A stretch of 64,000 nucleotides of DNA from JAIBBD01 sp041390685 (GTDB lineage Bacteria; Chloroflexota; Dehalococcoidia; UBA2979), in the NCBI GenBank assembly GCA_041390685.1, contig JAWKPL010000001.1:124001-188000 (forward strand), given 5' to 3'. Below the pieces are notes generated by a model. The model did no database searches. It saw only the letters and a program-made list of their open reading frames with translations, and was not told where the DNA came from. Below, in pieces: positions 50,499 through 59,986 of the stretch. A program made the position numbers and the translations under genes. How positions within the stretch are numbered: position 1 is the first letter of the stretch; each line of letters starts with the position of its first letter.

Positions 50499-51863
50499 TT
50501 ACGACCCCGCGGTGGAAGCGGCGACGGGCTGGGGCACGCGGTGGCGCGTGCCCTCAGTCTCGTCGGGCGGGTCCGGCTTGCGGAGGAAGATGAAGCAGAG
50601 CGACCCGAGGCCGGCGACGATGGCGAGACCGGTGAAGGCGCGCACGTAGCTGCCGGTGGCATCGAATGCCGCGCCGGCGATGACAGGGCCGGCGATGATG
50701 CCGACGGTCACGACCATCGAGTTGAAGCCTGAGATGACGCCGTAGTTCCGGCCGCCGAAATAGTCGGCGCGGATGGCGGTGGTGAGCGGGATGCGAGCGC
50801 CGAAGCCCAGGCCGTTGAGGACGGCGAAGGCGGCGACCATCCAGAGGGCCGAAGCGGCGGCGAGCATGATCAGGCCCGCAGAGCTGAGCACCATGGCGAC
50901 GACGATGAGCAGCCGCTTGCTGAGGCGGTCCCCGAAGTAGCCGCCGGCAACCTGGCCAAGCACCTGCATGACGGTCATGAGCGTGATCATCCCGGCGGCG
51001 GTGCCCAGGGAGTAGCCGAGGCTGTCGCGGACGTGGGCCTGGAAATGGACCATCACCGCGCCGGTGACGAGCAGCGACAGCCCGTGGCCCACGCTGATGA
51101 GCCAGAACGCGCGGGTGCGCAGGGCCTGCCGTGCCGTGAAGTTGACCTCGGCGGGGAGACGCATGACCTCGGCGGGATCGGCCGCTGAGGGGGCGCCCGC
51201 TGCGGCCTTCGGCCGCGGGGCGGCGCCGTCGACCTCCCAGCCGTACGGCTCGGGATGGTGGCGGAAGAGGAGGCCGATGGGGGCGCCGGCGAGGATGACG
51301 GTGACTCCAGAGAGGAACGCCATGCCTCGCCAGCCGAGCTCCTCGAGGCCGAGGACGACGAGCGGCTGGACGAGGCCGCCCGCGGCGAGGCCGAGCATCA
51401 TGACGGCGAGCGCGGTGGCGCGGCGACGCGAGAACCAGTTCACGACGGCCACGGAGGCGGGGAGGAACGAACCCATCGCGCCGCCGAGGGCGATGACAAG
51501 AAACGCGACGTAGAACATCGCCAGGCTGTTGACCTGGCTCAGCATGAGGAAGCCGAGGCCGTGGATGGTGAGTCCGATGATCATCATGCGGCGAGGCCCG
51601 AAGCGGTCGACGAACCAGCCGTCGACGGGGCCGAGGAGTCCGGTCTCCACGCGCTGCAGGGCGAACGCGACGGCAAAGGCGGTGCCGCTCCATCCGAAGT
51701 CGTCCTTGAGGAGGACGACGTAGGAGCCGAAGGCGTGGAAGAGCAGCGCGCCATTGAGGGCCATGGCGCTGAATCCGCCGACGACCAGCCACCAGCCGTA
51801 GAAGAAGGGGGACCGGTGTGCCGGCGCCTCGGAGGGGGGCGACGTGGCCTCGGCGGAACTCAT
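50499..51863 (-). CDS. MFS transporter, organic-anion type (OFA/MCT-like)
   Basis: The 454-residue 12-helix carrier starts F-F-Y-G-W-W-L-V-V-G-G and has D-R-F-G-P-R-R-M after helix 2 and a long central loop (about 205-235). The F-Y-G-W start and G-P-R-R loop recall oxalate/formate and monocarboxylate carriers. A related carrier lies at 57054-58346. ATG 51863 is chosen; ATG 51881 adds six residues. Diverges from the solute-binding gene at 52035. Confidence 0.9.
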   Translation of the reverse strand: MSSAEATSPPSEAPAHRSPFFYGWWLVVGGFSAMALNGALLFHAFGSYVVLLKDDFGWSGTAFAVAFALQRVETGLLGPVDGWFVDRFGPRRMMIIGLTIHGLGFLMLSQVNSLAMFYVAFLVIALGGAMGSFLPASVAVVNWFSRRRATALAVMMLGLAAGGLVQPLVVLGLEELGWRGMAFLSGVTVILAGAPIGLLFRHHPEPYGWEVDGAAPRPKAAAGAPSAADPAEVMRLPAEVNFTARQALRTRAFWLISVGHGLSLLVTGAVMVHFQAHVRDSLGYSLGTAAGMITLMTVMQVLGQVAGGYFGDRLSKRLLIVVAMVLSSAGLIMLAAASALWMVAAFAVLNGLGFGARIPLTTAIRADYFGGRNYGVISGFNSMVVTVGIIAGPVIAGAAFDATGSYVRAFTGLAIVAGLGSLCFIFLRKPDPPDETEGTRHRVPQPVAASTAGS

Positions 51864-52034
51864 GCGGGCACGATAGCCCATCACGGCGGCAATCCGCACC
51901 CGCCGTCGGCGGGGACAAAAGCTGTTCGCGTCGGGCATCCAATCACGAATTTTGTGCGTACCATGATCGTCATCGACTGCCTCGGGGGGTTTCGAGGGGT
52001 CGGGAACAAGGGCACAGGGAGGGAGCGCGACGGG

Positions 52035-53813
52035 ATGGAGAACGAACTGCGGGAGTGGGGAGCGTCGGCGTTGCTGGGGCGGCGGACGTTGCTTCGCGGG
52101 TCGGTGCTGGCGGGCGCAGGTCTGGCGACGGCGGCGCTGATCGGGTGTGGCAGCGACGATGATGACGGGGACGAGCCGGCGGGCGCCGAGCCGACCACTG
52201 CTGCGAGCACGCAGACGGGGCCGGGCGAACTGGTCCAGGACGCGAACCTGCCCTACCCGTTCAACTTCCCGGACCCGGCGACTGAGCCGAAGCCGGGCGG
52301 GGTAATGCGCGTGGCTGCCACGTGGGACGTTGCGGACATCGACCCGACGATCTCGGCGGCGGGCGGGACGGTGACGATCCCGAACATGTTCTACAACCGG
52401 CTGATCGGCATCAAGCGAGGGCCGACGGCGGACGTCTTCGATGCCCCGATCTTGGAGCCGGAGCTGGCGAAGTCCTGGGAGCGGACGCCGGACGGGCTGA
52501 CATTCACGTTCAAGATCCAGGACGGGATCAAGTGGCAGAACCTCGATCCGCTGAACGGCCGGCCGTTCGTGGCGGCGGACGCGGCGTACGCGCTCGAGCG
52601 GTACTCGAAGACGGGCGCACATCAGCAGTATTACGCGAACGTCGCGGGGTTCGAGGTCGTCGATGACCTGACGTTCAAGGTGAACATGAAGCGGCCGGTG
52701 GTCGACTTCCTGAACCCGCTGGGCAGCAACAAGCAGACGATCTTCCCGAAGGAGCTGGTGGACGACGGGACGATCAGCAAGCGCGGCATCGGCACGGGGC
52801 CGATGATCCTGAAGGAGATGACCCCTGGGACGCGGGTGGCGTTCGACAAGAACCCGGACTACTGGGAGAAGCAGGTGCTCCTGGATGGATTCGAGTTCCG
52901 GATCATGCCGGACCACGCCTCGCGGCTGGCGGCCTTCCGGGCGGGTCAGATCGAGTACGCCTACGCGGTCGTGTCGACGTTCTCAGACATCGACAGCCTG
53001 AAGAAGACGAACCCGGACATCCAGGTGAACCTGCTGCCGGCGTTCGCCACGCTGGCACTGGCGTTCAACAACTCGAACCCGAAGTTCACGGATGTGCGCG
53101 TGCGCCGCGCTGTGTCGCTGGCGATCAACCGCGACACGATGTTGCAGCTGATCTACGAGGGGTTCGGGACGAAGACCCACGCGATCCCGTGGACGTATCT
53201 CTTCGCCGAGGAGCCGACCATCGAGAGCGGGGCGCTTGGGAAGTGGGTGAAGCACTCCGTCGCGGAGTCGAAGGCGCTGCTCGAGGCGGCGGGGGTTCCG
53301 GACCTGTCCTTCAACAACGTCTTCTACAACTACACGACGGCGTACGAAAAGATCCCGGAAGTGATTCTCCCGATGCTCCGGGAGGCCGGCATCACGATGA
53401 CCGGCGGGAAGACCGACTACACGACGTTCAACTCCCAGTGGACGGGGCGGAAGCTGGCCGAGTTCTCGACCTCCGGGTGGCTGACGACGGGGTTCGACGC
53501 GGACAACTACTTCTACGGGCAGGTGCACTCGAAGTCGACGGGGAACCGCTCGCAGTTCGCGGACCCGGACATCGACGCGTGGGCGGACGCGCAGCAGGTG
53601 GAGCTGAACCCGGACAAGCGCAAGGAGATCTGGCGCAAGATCTGGGACAAGGAGCTGGACATGATGTACCGGCCGCCAACCGTGAACGGGTTCACTCCCG
53701 AGGTGTATCAGCCCTGGATGCGCGGCATCCGCTGGACGGGCTCCGCGCCGGGCGACAACTCGTCCTACTACAACTGGGGCGACCAGGTGCATTCCGGCTG
53801 GCTGGACAAGTAG
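52035..53813 (+). CDS. family 5 solute-binding lipoprotein (peptide/nickel ABC type)
   Basis: The 592-residue protein has twin Arg16-Arg17 ahead of a hydrophobic stretch and a lipobox ending in Cys38 (A-L-I-G-C), followed by an Asp-rich linker, as for a Tat-exported lipoprotein. The binding body begins P-G-G-V-M-R-V-A near residue 88 and has W-E-R-T-P-D-G-L-T-F-T-F-K-I-Q-D-G-I. No permeases are adjacent. It sits among carriers and CoA-transferases, so an organic acid or amide ligand is a guess. Start ATG 52035; the frame upstream has no signal sequence. Confidence 0.88.
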   Translation: MENELREWGASALLGRRTLLRGSVLAGAGLATAALIGCGSDDDDGDEPAGAEPTTAASTQTGPGELVQDANLPYPFNFPDPATEPKPGGVMRVAATWDVADIDPTISAAGGTVTIPNMFYNRLIGIKRGPTADVFDAPILEPELAKSWERTPDGLTFTFKIQDGIKWQNLDPLNGRPFVAADAAYALERYSKTGAHQQYYANVAGFEVVDDLTFKVNMKRPVVDFLNPLGSNKQTIFPKELVDDGTISKRGIGTGPMILKEMTPGTRVAFDKNPDYWEKQVLLDGFEFRIMPDHASRLAAFRAGQIEYAYAVVSTFSDIDSLKKTNPDIQVNLLPAFATLALAFNNSNPKFTDVRVRRAVSLAINRDTMLQLIYEGFGTKTHAIPWTYLFAEEPTIESGALGKWVKHSVAESKALLEAAGVPDLSFNNVFYNYTTAYEKIPEVILPMLREAGITMTGGKTDYTTFNSQWTGRKLAEFSTSGWLTTGFDADNYFYGQVHSKSTGNRSQFADPDIDAWADAQQVELNPDKRKEIWRKIWDKELDMMYRPPTVNGFTPEVYQPWMRGIRWTGSAPGDNSSYYNWGDQVHSGWLDK

Positions 53814-53839
53814 CGCGATTCCTCGACGGAGTTGCAGGG

Positions 53840-53867
53840 AGGGCCCCGGTCGTACGACCGGGGCCCT
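53840..53867 (+). terminator. hairpin after the solute-binding gene
   Basis: AGGGCCCCGGTCG and CGACCGGGGCCCT form a perfect 13-bp stem around TA, 27 bases after the stop. The following CTGCTGTG is only mildly T-rich. Confidence 0.65.
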
Positions 53868-53955
53868 CTGCTGTGCCGGGCGGGTGGCCCCAGGCCGACC
53901 ACATCAACGCGTGTGATATAACGGTGGCCCACTGTGTCCTCGAGGGGAGGCGGAG

Positions 53956-55239
53956 ATGCCAGGGCCGTTGCACGGGATCAGGGTGTTCGAGGTGTCGCAG
54001 ATCGTGGCGGGGCCGTACTGCGGACTGAACCTGGCGGACCTCGGGGCGGACGTGGTGAAAGTGGAACCACCGGCGGGCGAGGGCATCCGGGCCTCGGGCG
54101 GGTTCATCCCGGGCGAGAGCAAGGGGTTCCACGCGCTGAACCGGGGGAAGCGGTCGCTGGTGCTCGACCTGCAGTCTCCAGACGCGCAGGCGCTCGTGCA
54201 CCGCATCATCCCGAACTTCGACGTATTCATCATCAACGCGCGGGTAGGAGTGCCGGAGCGGCTGCACGTGGACTACGAGACGCTGCGGACGTTCCGGCCG
54301 GACCTCATCTACTTCGAGAACACGGGGTTCGGACGGCGGGGGCCGTACGCCAAGGCCTCGGGGTCGGACGCGGTGGCGCAGGCGTACTCGGGGCTCCTGG
54401 CCGGTGACGGGAAGGTCGACGAGTACGGGGCGCCGGAGATCATCACGGCGACGGCGCCGGCGGACTTCCACGCGGGCCTCGCGGGGGCGATGGCGATCTC
54501 GGCGGCGCTGTATCACCGAGAACGCACAGGGCAGGGGCAGTTCATCGAGACGTCCTTGCTGCAGGCAGGACTGGCGCTGCAGGCGACACGCATCGGGCGG
54601 CTGCCGGTGATCGATGTGGCGACGACCGACGTCATGATGGAGCGCGTGCGGAAGGTGCAGTCGGAGGGCGGGTCATACCGGGAGCAGATCGCGGCGCGGG
54701 GAAGCATGTTCGACCAGTCGGGGCGAGCGGCGGCGCGGCTGTTCTACGGCGGGTACGCGGTGAAGGACGGGGGCGTGATCCTCGGAGCGCTGACGCCACT
54801 GAACCGGCAGCAGATGCGCAAAGCGATCGGGATCGAGGACGACCCGACGGCGGACCCGGAGTTCAACTCGCTGGACCCGGAGAACAAGAAGCTGGTCGAC
54901 CTGATGCTCGAACGCGTGCGGGGGATCATGTTGACGAAGACGATGGACGAGTGGGTGGAGGCGTTCGCGGCGGTGGGCGCGCCGATCTCGAAGGTGAACT
55001 ACCCGGAGGAGATGGCGGACGACCCACAGGTGGAGGCGATGGGGTACATGATCGACCTCGAGCACGAGTTGACGGGACCCGAGCGCACGACCGGACCGAT
55101 CGTGTTCATGTCCGAGACACCGACGGGCTCCTCGATGCCGTCGCCGCCGCTGGGCCGGCACACGGAGGAGATCCTGCGGGAACACGGCATCGAGGAGGGC
55201 GAGATCGCGCGGCTGCGGGAGGCGGGGGCGGTCGGCTAG
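53956..55239 (+). CDS. class III (CaiB/BaiF) CoA-transferase, paralogue A
   Basis: In this 427-residue protein Q-I-V-A-G-P-Y-C-G near residue 17, L-G-A-D-V-V-K-V-E-P near 29, R-G-K-R-S-L-V-L-D near 62 and the active-site Asp in A-D-F-H-A-G-L-A-G near 160 mark the formyl-CoA-transferase family, which moves CoA between two acids by a mixed-anhydride path through that Asp. It is closely similar to the gene at 58547. GAGGCGGAG precedes ATG 53956. Confidence 0.92.
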   Translation: MPGPLHGIRVFEVSQIVAGPYCGLNLADLGADVVKVEPPAGEGIRASGGFIPGESKGFHALNRGKRSLVLDLQSPDAQALVHRIIPNFDVFIINARVGVPERLHVDYETLRTFRPDLIYFENTGFGRRGPYAKASGSDAVAQAYSGLLAGDGKVDEYGAPEIITATAPADFHAGLAGAMAISAALYHRERTGQGQFIETSLLQAGLALQATRIGRLPVIDVATTDVMMERVRKVQSEGGSYREQIAARGSMFDQSGRAAARLFYGGYAVKDGGVILGALTPLNRQQMRKAIGIEDDPTADPEFNSLDPENKKLVDLMLERVRGIMLTKTMDEWVEAFAAVGAPISKVNYPEEMADDPQVEAMGYMIDLEHELTGPERTTGPIVFMSETPTGSSMPSPPLGRHTEEILREHGIEEGEIARLREAGAVG

Positions 55240-55380
55240 GGACGGCATCGGAACGCTCTCCCCTAACCTCCCGTGGGCGGGGGCCGGAGAGCGCCGCTCA
55301 CTTGCCGCTCGCGCGGTGCGGCGGCGCAGTCATGTAGAATCGCGGACGCTTCGACTGCTGCATCTGGACGGGGGCGGTAG

Positions 55381-56313
55381 ATGGCGTTCACAAAGGTCGA
55401 CCACGTGGCAATGCTGGTCGACGACCTCGAGGTGGGGCGGCACGTCTTCTGCGACGGGTGGGGGCTGGCGATCGACCAGCACCGCTCGCCGTGGCCCGAG
55501 GGGCGCGCCGGGACGTACGACGGGGTCACGAGCATCGAGATCCCGATGGGGGAGATGTTCCTCGAAATCAGCCGGCCGAACGACTCGACGAGCGAGGCGG
55601 CGCAGTTCGTGGCGCAGCACCGGGCGGGGATGTACCACATCGCGATCGCCTCGGATGACATTCGAGGCGACGTGCGGCGGCTACAGGACCACGGCCTGCG
55701 GTTGGCGGGCGAGTGGGGGCCCGGTGGGGTGTTCCTCGACGCGACGACGACGTTTGGGCTGCGGATCAAGATCGTGCCGGAGGAGCATTACTACGTGCAC
55801 CCCTACTACAAGGGCGACGGCACGATCACAGGGATGGGACACATCGGGGTAGCGGCGCGGAGCATCGAGGAGATGCGCTCACTGTTCGGCCGGGCGTTCC
55901 GGCTGCACGAGGACCATTCGGTGGAGCGCGGGGGTGAGCCGCCGGAGGACTTCGACCCGGCCCGGCCTGCCTCGGACCCGGTGCACCTGATCGAGTTCCC
56001 GATCGGCGGGACGGTCATCGAAATCAGCGTGCCGACGGCCGAGGGGACAGGAACGGCACGGCTGGTGGCGAACCGCGCGCCCCTCGGCGCGACGTACCAT
56101 CACATCGCGCCGTTCGCGCCGGACGTGCGCCGGGCGGCGGAGATGGGCACGGCTGCGGGGCTGCAGTTGATCGGGCCGGTGGCCGAGCCGGACCCGAACA
56201 ACCCGAATCAGATCCTGGTCGCATGGTTCCACCCGAAGACGTGCGTGGGGACGCTGGTGGAGATCTGGGACCGGCCGCCGGGCGCGGAGCACACGCACCC
56301 GCACATGGACTGA
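55381..56313 (+). CDS. double VOC-domain protein (methylmalonyl-CoA epimerase-like)
   Basis: Two vicinal-oxygen-chelate modules are visible in 310 residues: one from V-D-H-V-A-M-L-V-D-D-L to about 145 and one from M-G-H-I-G-V-A-A-R-S-I-E-E onward. Metal ligands are suggested by the His in D-H-V-A, the Glu in F-L-E-I and the His in M-Y-H-I-A of module one, with G-H-I-G, V-I-E-I and Y-H-H-I in module two. It could epimerise an acyl-CoA or open a ring. Its place between two CoA-transferase genes favours acyl-CoA chemistry. Confidence 0.85.
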   Translation: MAFTKVDHVAMLVDDLEVGRHVFCDGWGLAIDQHRSPWPEGRAGTYDGVTSIEIPMGEMFLEISRPNDSTSEAAQFVAQHRAGMYHIAIASDDIRGDVRRLQDHGLRLAGEWGPGGVFLDATTTFGLRIKIVPEEHYYVHPYYKGDGTITGMGHIGVAARSIEEMRSLFGRAFRLHEDHSVERGGEPPEDFDPARPASDPVHLIEFPIGGTVIEISVPTAEGTGTARLVANRAPLGATYHHIAPFAPDVRRAAEMGTAAGLQLIGPVAEPDPNNPNQILVAWFHPKTCVGTLVEIWDRPPGAEHTHPHMD

Positions 56314-56381
56314 CGGCGCTCCCCCTCCCAGGGGCCGCGCACTGACCTTCGAAGCGTACGAGCTGGAGTGGAGGGTTCCTC

Positions 56382-56921
56382 GTGATTCGTTCGTTCAATG
56401 GCAAGTCGCCGCGCATTCACCCGACCGCGTTCGTGAGCGAGGCGGCGTACGTCGTCGGCGACGTCGAGATCGGGCCGTATTCGAGCGTATGGCCCGGGAC
56501 GATCATTCGTGGCGACCACCACAAAATCGTGATCGGATCGTACGTGGACATCCAGGACAACTGCGTCGTGCACACAGACAGCGACGCCGTATACGGTGAT
56601 TATGTCACGCTAGGGCACCATGTGATCTGCCATGCGAAGACGGTGTCGACGCACTGCCTGATCGGGAACGGGGCCGTGGTGAACGGCGATGCCGAGATCG
56701 GCGAGTACTCGGTGATTGCGAGCGGTTCGATGATCCTCGAGCGGGTGCAGATCCCGCCGCATTCGTTCGTGACGGGGTCGCCGGCGAAGGTGCTGCGTGA
56801 GACCTCGGAGCGGCATCACCAGATGATCCGGGGGATCGCCGAGGGGTACGCGCGAAACGGCCAGGAGTTCAAGGCGGCGGGTCTGGGCGACGTCCCGGCG
56901 GAGTTCCTGACCTCGGAGTGA
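56382..56921 (+). CDS. gamma-carbonic-anhydrase-like hexapeptide protein
   Basis: This 179-residue left-handed beta helix has hexapeptide turns and the metal ligands His64 (C-V-V-H), His79 (L-G-H-H) and His84 (V-I-C-H). In the family these bind zinc or iron at a trimer interface. Many members lack anhydrase activity and serve as acyl-CoA-pathway partners, e.g. beside paaY. GTG 56382 begins I-R-S-F-N-G-K-S-P. It sits next to VOC and CoA-transferase genes, in line with the PaaY-like role. Confidence 0.9.
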   Translation: MIRSFNGKSPRIHPTAFVSEAAYVVGDVEIGPYSSVWPGTIIRGDHHKIVIGSYVDIQDNCVVHTDSDAVYGDYVTLGHHVICHAKTVSTHCLIGNGAVVNGDAEIGEYSVIASGSMILERVQIPPHSFVTGSPAKVLRETSERHHQMIRGIAEGYARNGQEFKAAGLGDVPAEFLTSE

Positions 56922-57053
56922 GCGGAGGGGATCCCCTCTCCCACCCGTTCCCGCAAGCGGGGAGACCGGGCGCGATGACTCGATCGTCCGACCCGCGTGG
57001 CCGCCACAAGGGGCCGTCTGACCTCGGGTCGCACGTTCCGGGGACCGGGCTCG

Positions 57054-58346
57054 TCAGTGGGCGGCGGCGAAGGTAGCGCTGGCCTCGGCGGCGGCGAGGG
57101 TGGGGCGGCGGATGAGCATGATCGAGACGGCGGCGAGCATCGAGGTGCAGGCGTAGGCGATGAAGACAGGGACGTAGGTACCGGTAGAGTCGAAGACGAG
57201 GCCAGCGATGACGGGTGAGCCGACACCGACGGGCATCTGGACGGCGTTGACGAGTCCCGCGATGGTGCCGAACCGTCTCGGTCCAAAGTAGTCGGCGACG
57301 ACGGCCTGCTGGAGTACGACCCAGGCGGCCTGGCCGAAGGCGAAGGTCACGTAGTAGAGCGGCAGGAGCCAGAGGCGGTCGTCCGACAGGAACGCGAAGA
57401 CGACCATGCCGAGGGACTGCAGGACGAAGGACGCGGCGAACAGGCGCTTGCGGCCGATGCGGTCGCCGAGAATGCCGGCGGCCGGACGGATCGTGATCTG
57501 ACAGACGGCGTAGATCACGCCGATCCCGGTGGCCCAGCCGAGTGAGAAGCCGACGTCCTTGAGGTGCGGGATCTGGTGGACGATCCAGCCGAGGATCGTG
57601 GCACCGTTGCCCGCCGAGGCCAGGGCGAGCAGGTAGAAGGTCGGTGTGTGTAGCGCCTCGGAGACCGTCAGTCCGGGTAGGACGGCAGCAGCCGTGCCCG
57701 CAGCGGGGCGAGGGACAGGGATGCCATCGGGGAACTCGTTCTTCTCCGCGGGGTGGTCCCGCACGACGGTGGCTGCGAGGGGAAGGGAGACGACGGCAAC
57801 GGCGACGGCGCCGATGACCAGCGTCTCCCGCCAGCCGACCGCGCCGATCAGAAACGCGAGGGCAGGGACGACGAAGTAGCCCGAGCCGTTGCCGGCGTTG
57901 AGGATACCCATCGCACGGCCGCGCTTGCGCTCGAACCAGCGCATGAGGACGGCCGAGTAGGGGAGGAAGGAGCCGACGCTCTGGCCGACGGCCATCACGA
58001 TGCTGGCGGTGTAGTACATCCAGAGCGAGCGGGCCTGGGAGAAGATCAGGATGCCGACGACCAGGATGGCGGTGCCAGAGATCGCCATCTTCCTCGGGCC
58101 GAGGCGGTCGACAAGGACGCCGGTGAGGGGCGCGAGGAGTCCCTGCTCGAAGCTGCGGATGGAGAAGCCGAGGGCGATAGCGGCGGTGCTCCAGCCCATC
58201 TCGTCCTTCAGCGGGTCGATGAAGATGCCGAAGCCCCAGACGGCGATGCCGGCGCTGAGGAAGTTGGAGAGCGCGCCCGCAAGGGCGATGTACCAGCCGT
58301 AGAAGAGGCCACGCGAGCGGCGCGTTGGTGCGGTCGTGGCCTGCAC
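57054..58346 (-). CDS. MFS transporter, organic-anion type, second copy
   Basis: The 430-residue 12-helix carrier reads L-F-Y-G-W-Y-I-A-L near residue 14, D-R-L-G-P-R-K-M after helix 2, and D-R-I-G-R-K-R-L after helix 8. It is built like the carrier at 50499-51863. GTG 58346 is preceded by AAAGG. Diverges from the CoA-transferase at 58547, so transporter and transferase may share a control region. Confidence 0.9.
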   Translation of the reverse strand: MQATTAPTRRSRGLFYGWYIALAGALSNFLSAGIAVWGFGIFIDPLKDEMGWSTAAIALGFSIRSFEQGLLAPLTGVLVDRLGPRKMAISGTAILVVGILIFSQARSLWMYYTASIVMAVGQSVGSFLPYSAVLMRWFERKRGRAMGILNAGNGSGYFVVPALAFLIGAVGWRETLVIGAVAVAVVSLPLAATVVRDHPAEKNEFPDGIPVPRPAAGTAAAVLPGLTVSEALHTPTFYLLALASAGNGATILGWIVHQIPHLKDVGFSLGWATGIGVIYAVCQITIRPAAGILGDRIGRKRLFAASFVLQSLGMVVFAFLSDDRLWLLPLYYVTFAFGQAAWVVLQQAVVADYFGPRRFGTIAGLVNAVQMPVGVGSPVIAGLVFDSTGTYVPVFIAYACTSMLAAVSIMLIRRPTLAAAEASATFAAAH

Positions 58347-58546
58347 GGGTGGCCTTTCGTCCGGGACGGTCGAGGCAAGCGGCGGTGCGCCGAGGCAGCC
58401 CCCGGCGGCTTCGACATGCTACGGCGGAGCGGCGCTGTCGGCGAGCATGCGGATCGTGTAGCGGGGCCGAAGTGTTGCGGACTCGGGCGGGAAGGCTGTA
58501 CCACACCGGGAACGAAATGGACCGATGAGCTGAGGGGAGCGCAGCC

Positions 58547-59827
58547 GTGGGTGGGCCGCTGGCCGGAGTCAAGGTGCTGGAGATCACGCAGATCGTGGCG
58601 GGGCCGTATTGCGGGATGAACCTCGCGGACCTCGGAGCGGACGTGGTGAAGATCGAGCCGCCGGAGGGCGAGGGGATGCGGCGCATCGGCGGGTTCGCGC
58701 CGGGGGAGAGCAAGGGGTTCCACACGCTGAACCGGGGGAAGCGCAGCCTGGCGCTGGACCTGAAGCGCCCGGAGGCGCAGGAGCTGATCCACCAGATCAT
58801 TCCGCAGTTCGATGTGTTCGTGATCAACTCGCGGGCGGGGGTGGCGAAGCGGCTGCGGCTGGACTACGACACGCTGCGGCAGTTCCGGCCCGACCTCATC
58901 TACCTCGACAGCACGGGGTACGGGGCGGAGGGGCCGAGCGCGACGCGCGCGGGGTCCGACATTGTGGCGCAGGGATACTCGGGGTTGATGGCGGGCGAGG
59001 GGAAGCTCGACGAGTTCGGGGCGCCGAAGTCGATCTCGTGCACGGCGGTGGCGGACTTCGCCACGGGTCTGGCGGCGGCGATGGGGATCTGCGCGGCGCT
59101 GTACCGGCGAGCCACCACGGGCGAGGGCGAGTTCCTGCAGACGTCGCTGCTGCAGTCGGCGCTGTCGATCCAGGCGGGGTCGGTGGCGCGGCTGCCGGTG
59201 TCGGACGAGTTGCTGCGACGCCCGATGCTGGACGCGATCGCGGACGCCCGTGCTCGCGGCGCGTCATACGAGGAGATCATCAACATCCGGAACGGGAGCA
59301 ACTCGGCGACGGGGCAGGCGTTTCGGCTGTACTACAACGGCTACCGGGTGAAGGACGGCGCGGTGATCCTCGGAGCGTTGACGCCAGCGAACCAGGAGCA
59401 GATGCGGCGGGCGATGGGGATCACGGACGACCCGAGTGCCGACCCGAACTTCAACGCCCTCGACCCGGAGTCGATCCGGCAGGTCGAGGCGATGGGCGAG
59501 CGGATCCGGCAGATCATGCTGACGAAGACGATGGACGAGTGGGTGGCGTTGTTCGACAAAGAAGGCGCGCCGATCTCGAAGGTCAGCCTGCCGGAGGACC
59601 TGCCGGACGACCCGCAGGTGCAGGCGATGGGGTACATGTTCGAGCTGGAGCACGAGGCGACAGGGCCGGAGCTGAACGTGGGCCCGGTCGTGCTGGCGCG
59701 CAACAACCCGACGGGGTCGCCGCTGCCGGCGCCGGTGCTGGGGCGGCACAGCGACGAGGTCCTCAACGAGTTCGGCCTCGGGGCGGAGCAGGTGGCGTCG
59801 CTGCGGGCTGCGGGGGCGGTCGCATAG
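58547..59827 (+). CDS. class III (CaiB/BaiF) CoA-transferase, paralogue B
   Basis: This 426-residue protein shares with paralogue A the segments Q-I-V-A-G-P-Y-C-G, N-L-A-D-L-G-A-D-V-V-K and G-E-S-K-G-F-H. The active-site Asp lies in V-A-D-F-A-T-G-L-A. It differs near the C-terminal third, suggesting a distinct acid donor or acceptor. GTG 58547 has GGGGAG upstream. Confidence 0.92.
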   Translation: MGGPLAGVKVLEITQIVAGPYCGMNLADLGADVVKIEPPEGEGMRRIGGFAPGESKGFHTLNRGKRSLALDLKRPEAQELIHQIIPQFDVFVINSRAGVAKRLRLDYDTLRQFRPDLIYLDSTGYGAEGPSATRAGSDIVAQGYSGLMAGEGKLDEFGAPKSISCTAVADFATGLAAAMGICAALYRRATTGEGEFLQTSLLQSALSIQAGSVARLPVSDELLRRPMLDAIADARARGASYEEIINIRNGSNSATGQAFRLYYNGYRVKDGAVILGALTPANQEQMRRAMGITDDPSADPNFNALDPESIRQVEAMGERIRQIMLTKTMDEWVALFDKEGAPISKVSLPEDLPDDPQVQAMGYMFELEHEATGPELNVGPVVLARNNPTGSPLPAPVLGRHSDEVLNEFGLGAEQVASLRAAGAVA

Positions 59828-59851
59828 CGCCCCGGAGCGTGTGATCGCGAA

Positions 59852-59883
59852 CGATGAGGGCGGCCGCCGGGCCGCCCTCATCG
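59852..59883 (+). terminator. hairpin after CoA-transferase paralogue B
   Basis: CGATGAGGGCGGC and GCCGCCCTCATCG form a 13-bp perfect stem, 25 bases after the stop. Little U-tract. Confidence 0.65.
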
Positions 59884-59986
59884 CTTGCCGAACGGGCGCC
59901 CACTGGCACAGCATCCCGCGACGGCACCTGGACGTGGGATACTCCCGCGCGAATCACCTCGGACGGCGCATGTAAGGAGTGAGCAC

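Noticed and set aside
51255..52034. Upstream extension of the second solute-binding protein
   Set aside because: It overlaps the MFS gene on the other strand and would place the signal peptide and lipobox in the middle of the protein.
57753..58619. Open frame on the + strand opposite the second MFS carrier
   Set aside because: Asp/Glu/Ala-rich antisense of transmembrane helices; not a protein-like composition and no start signal.
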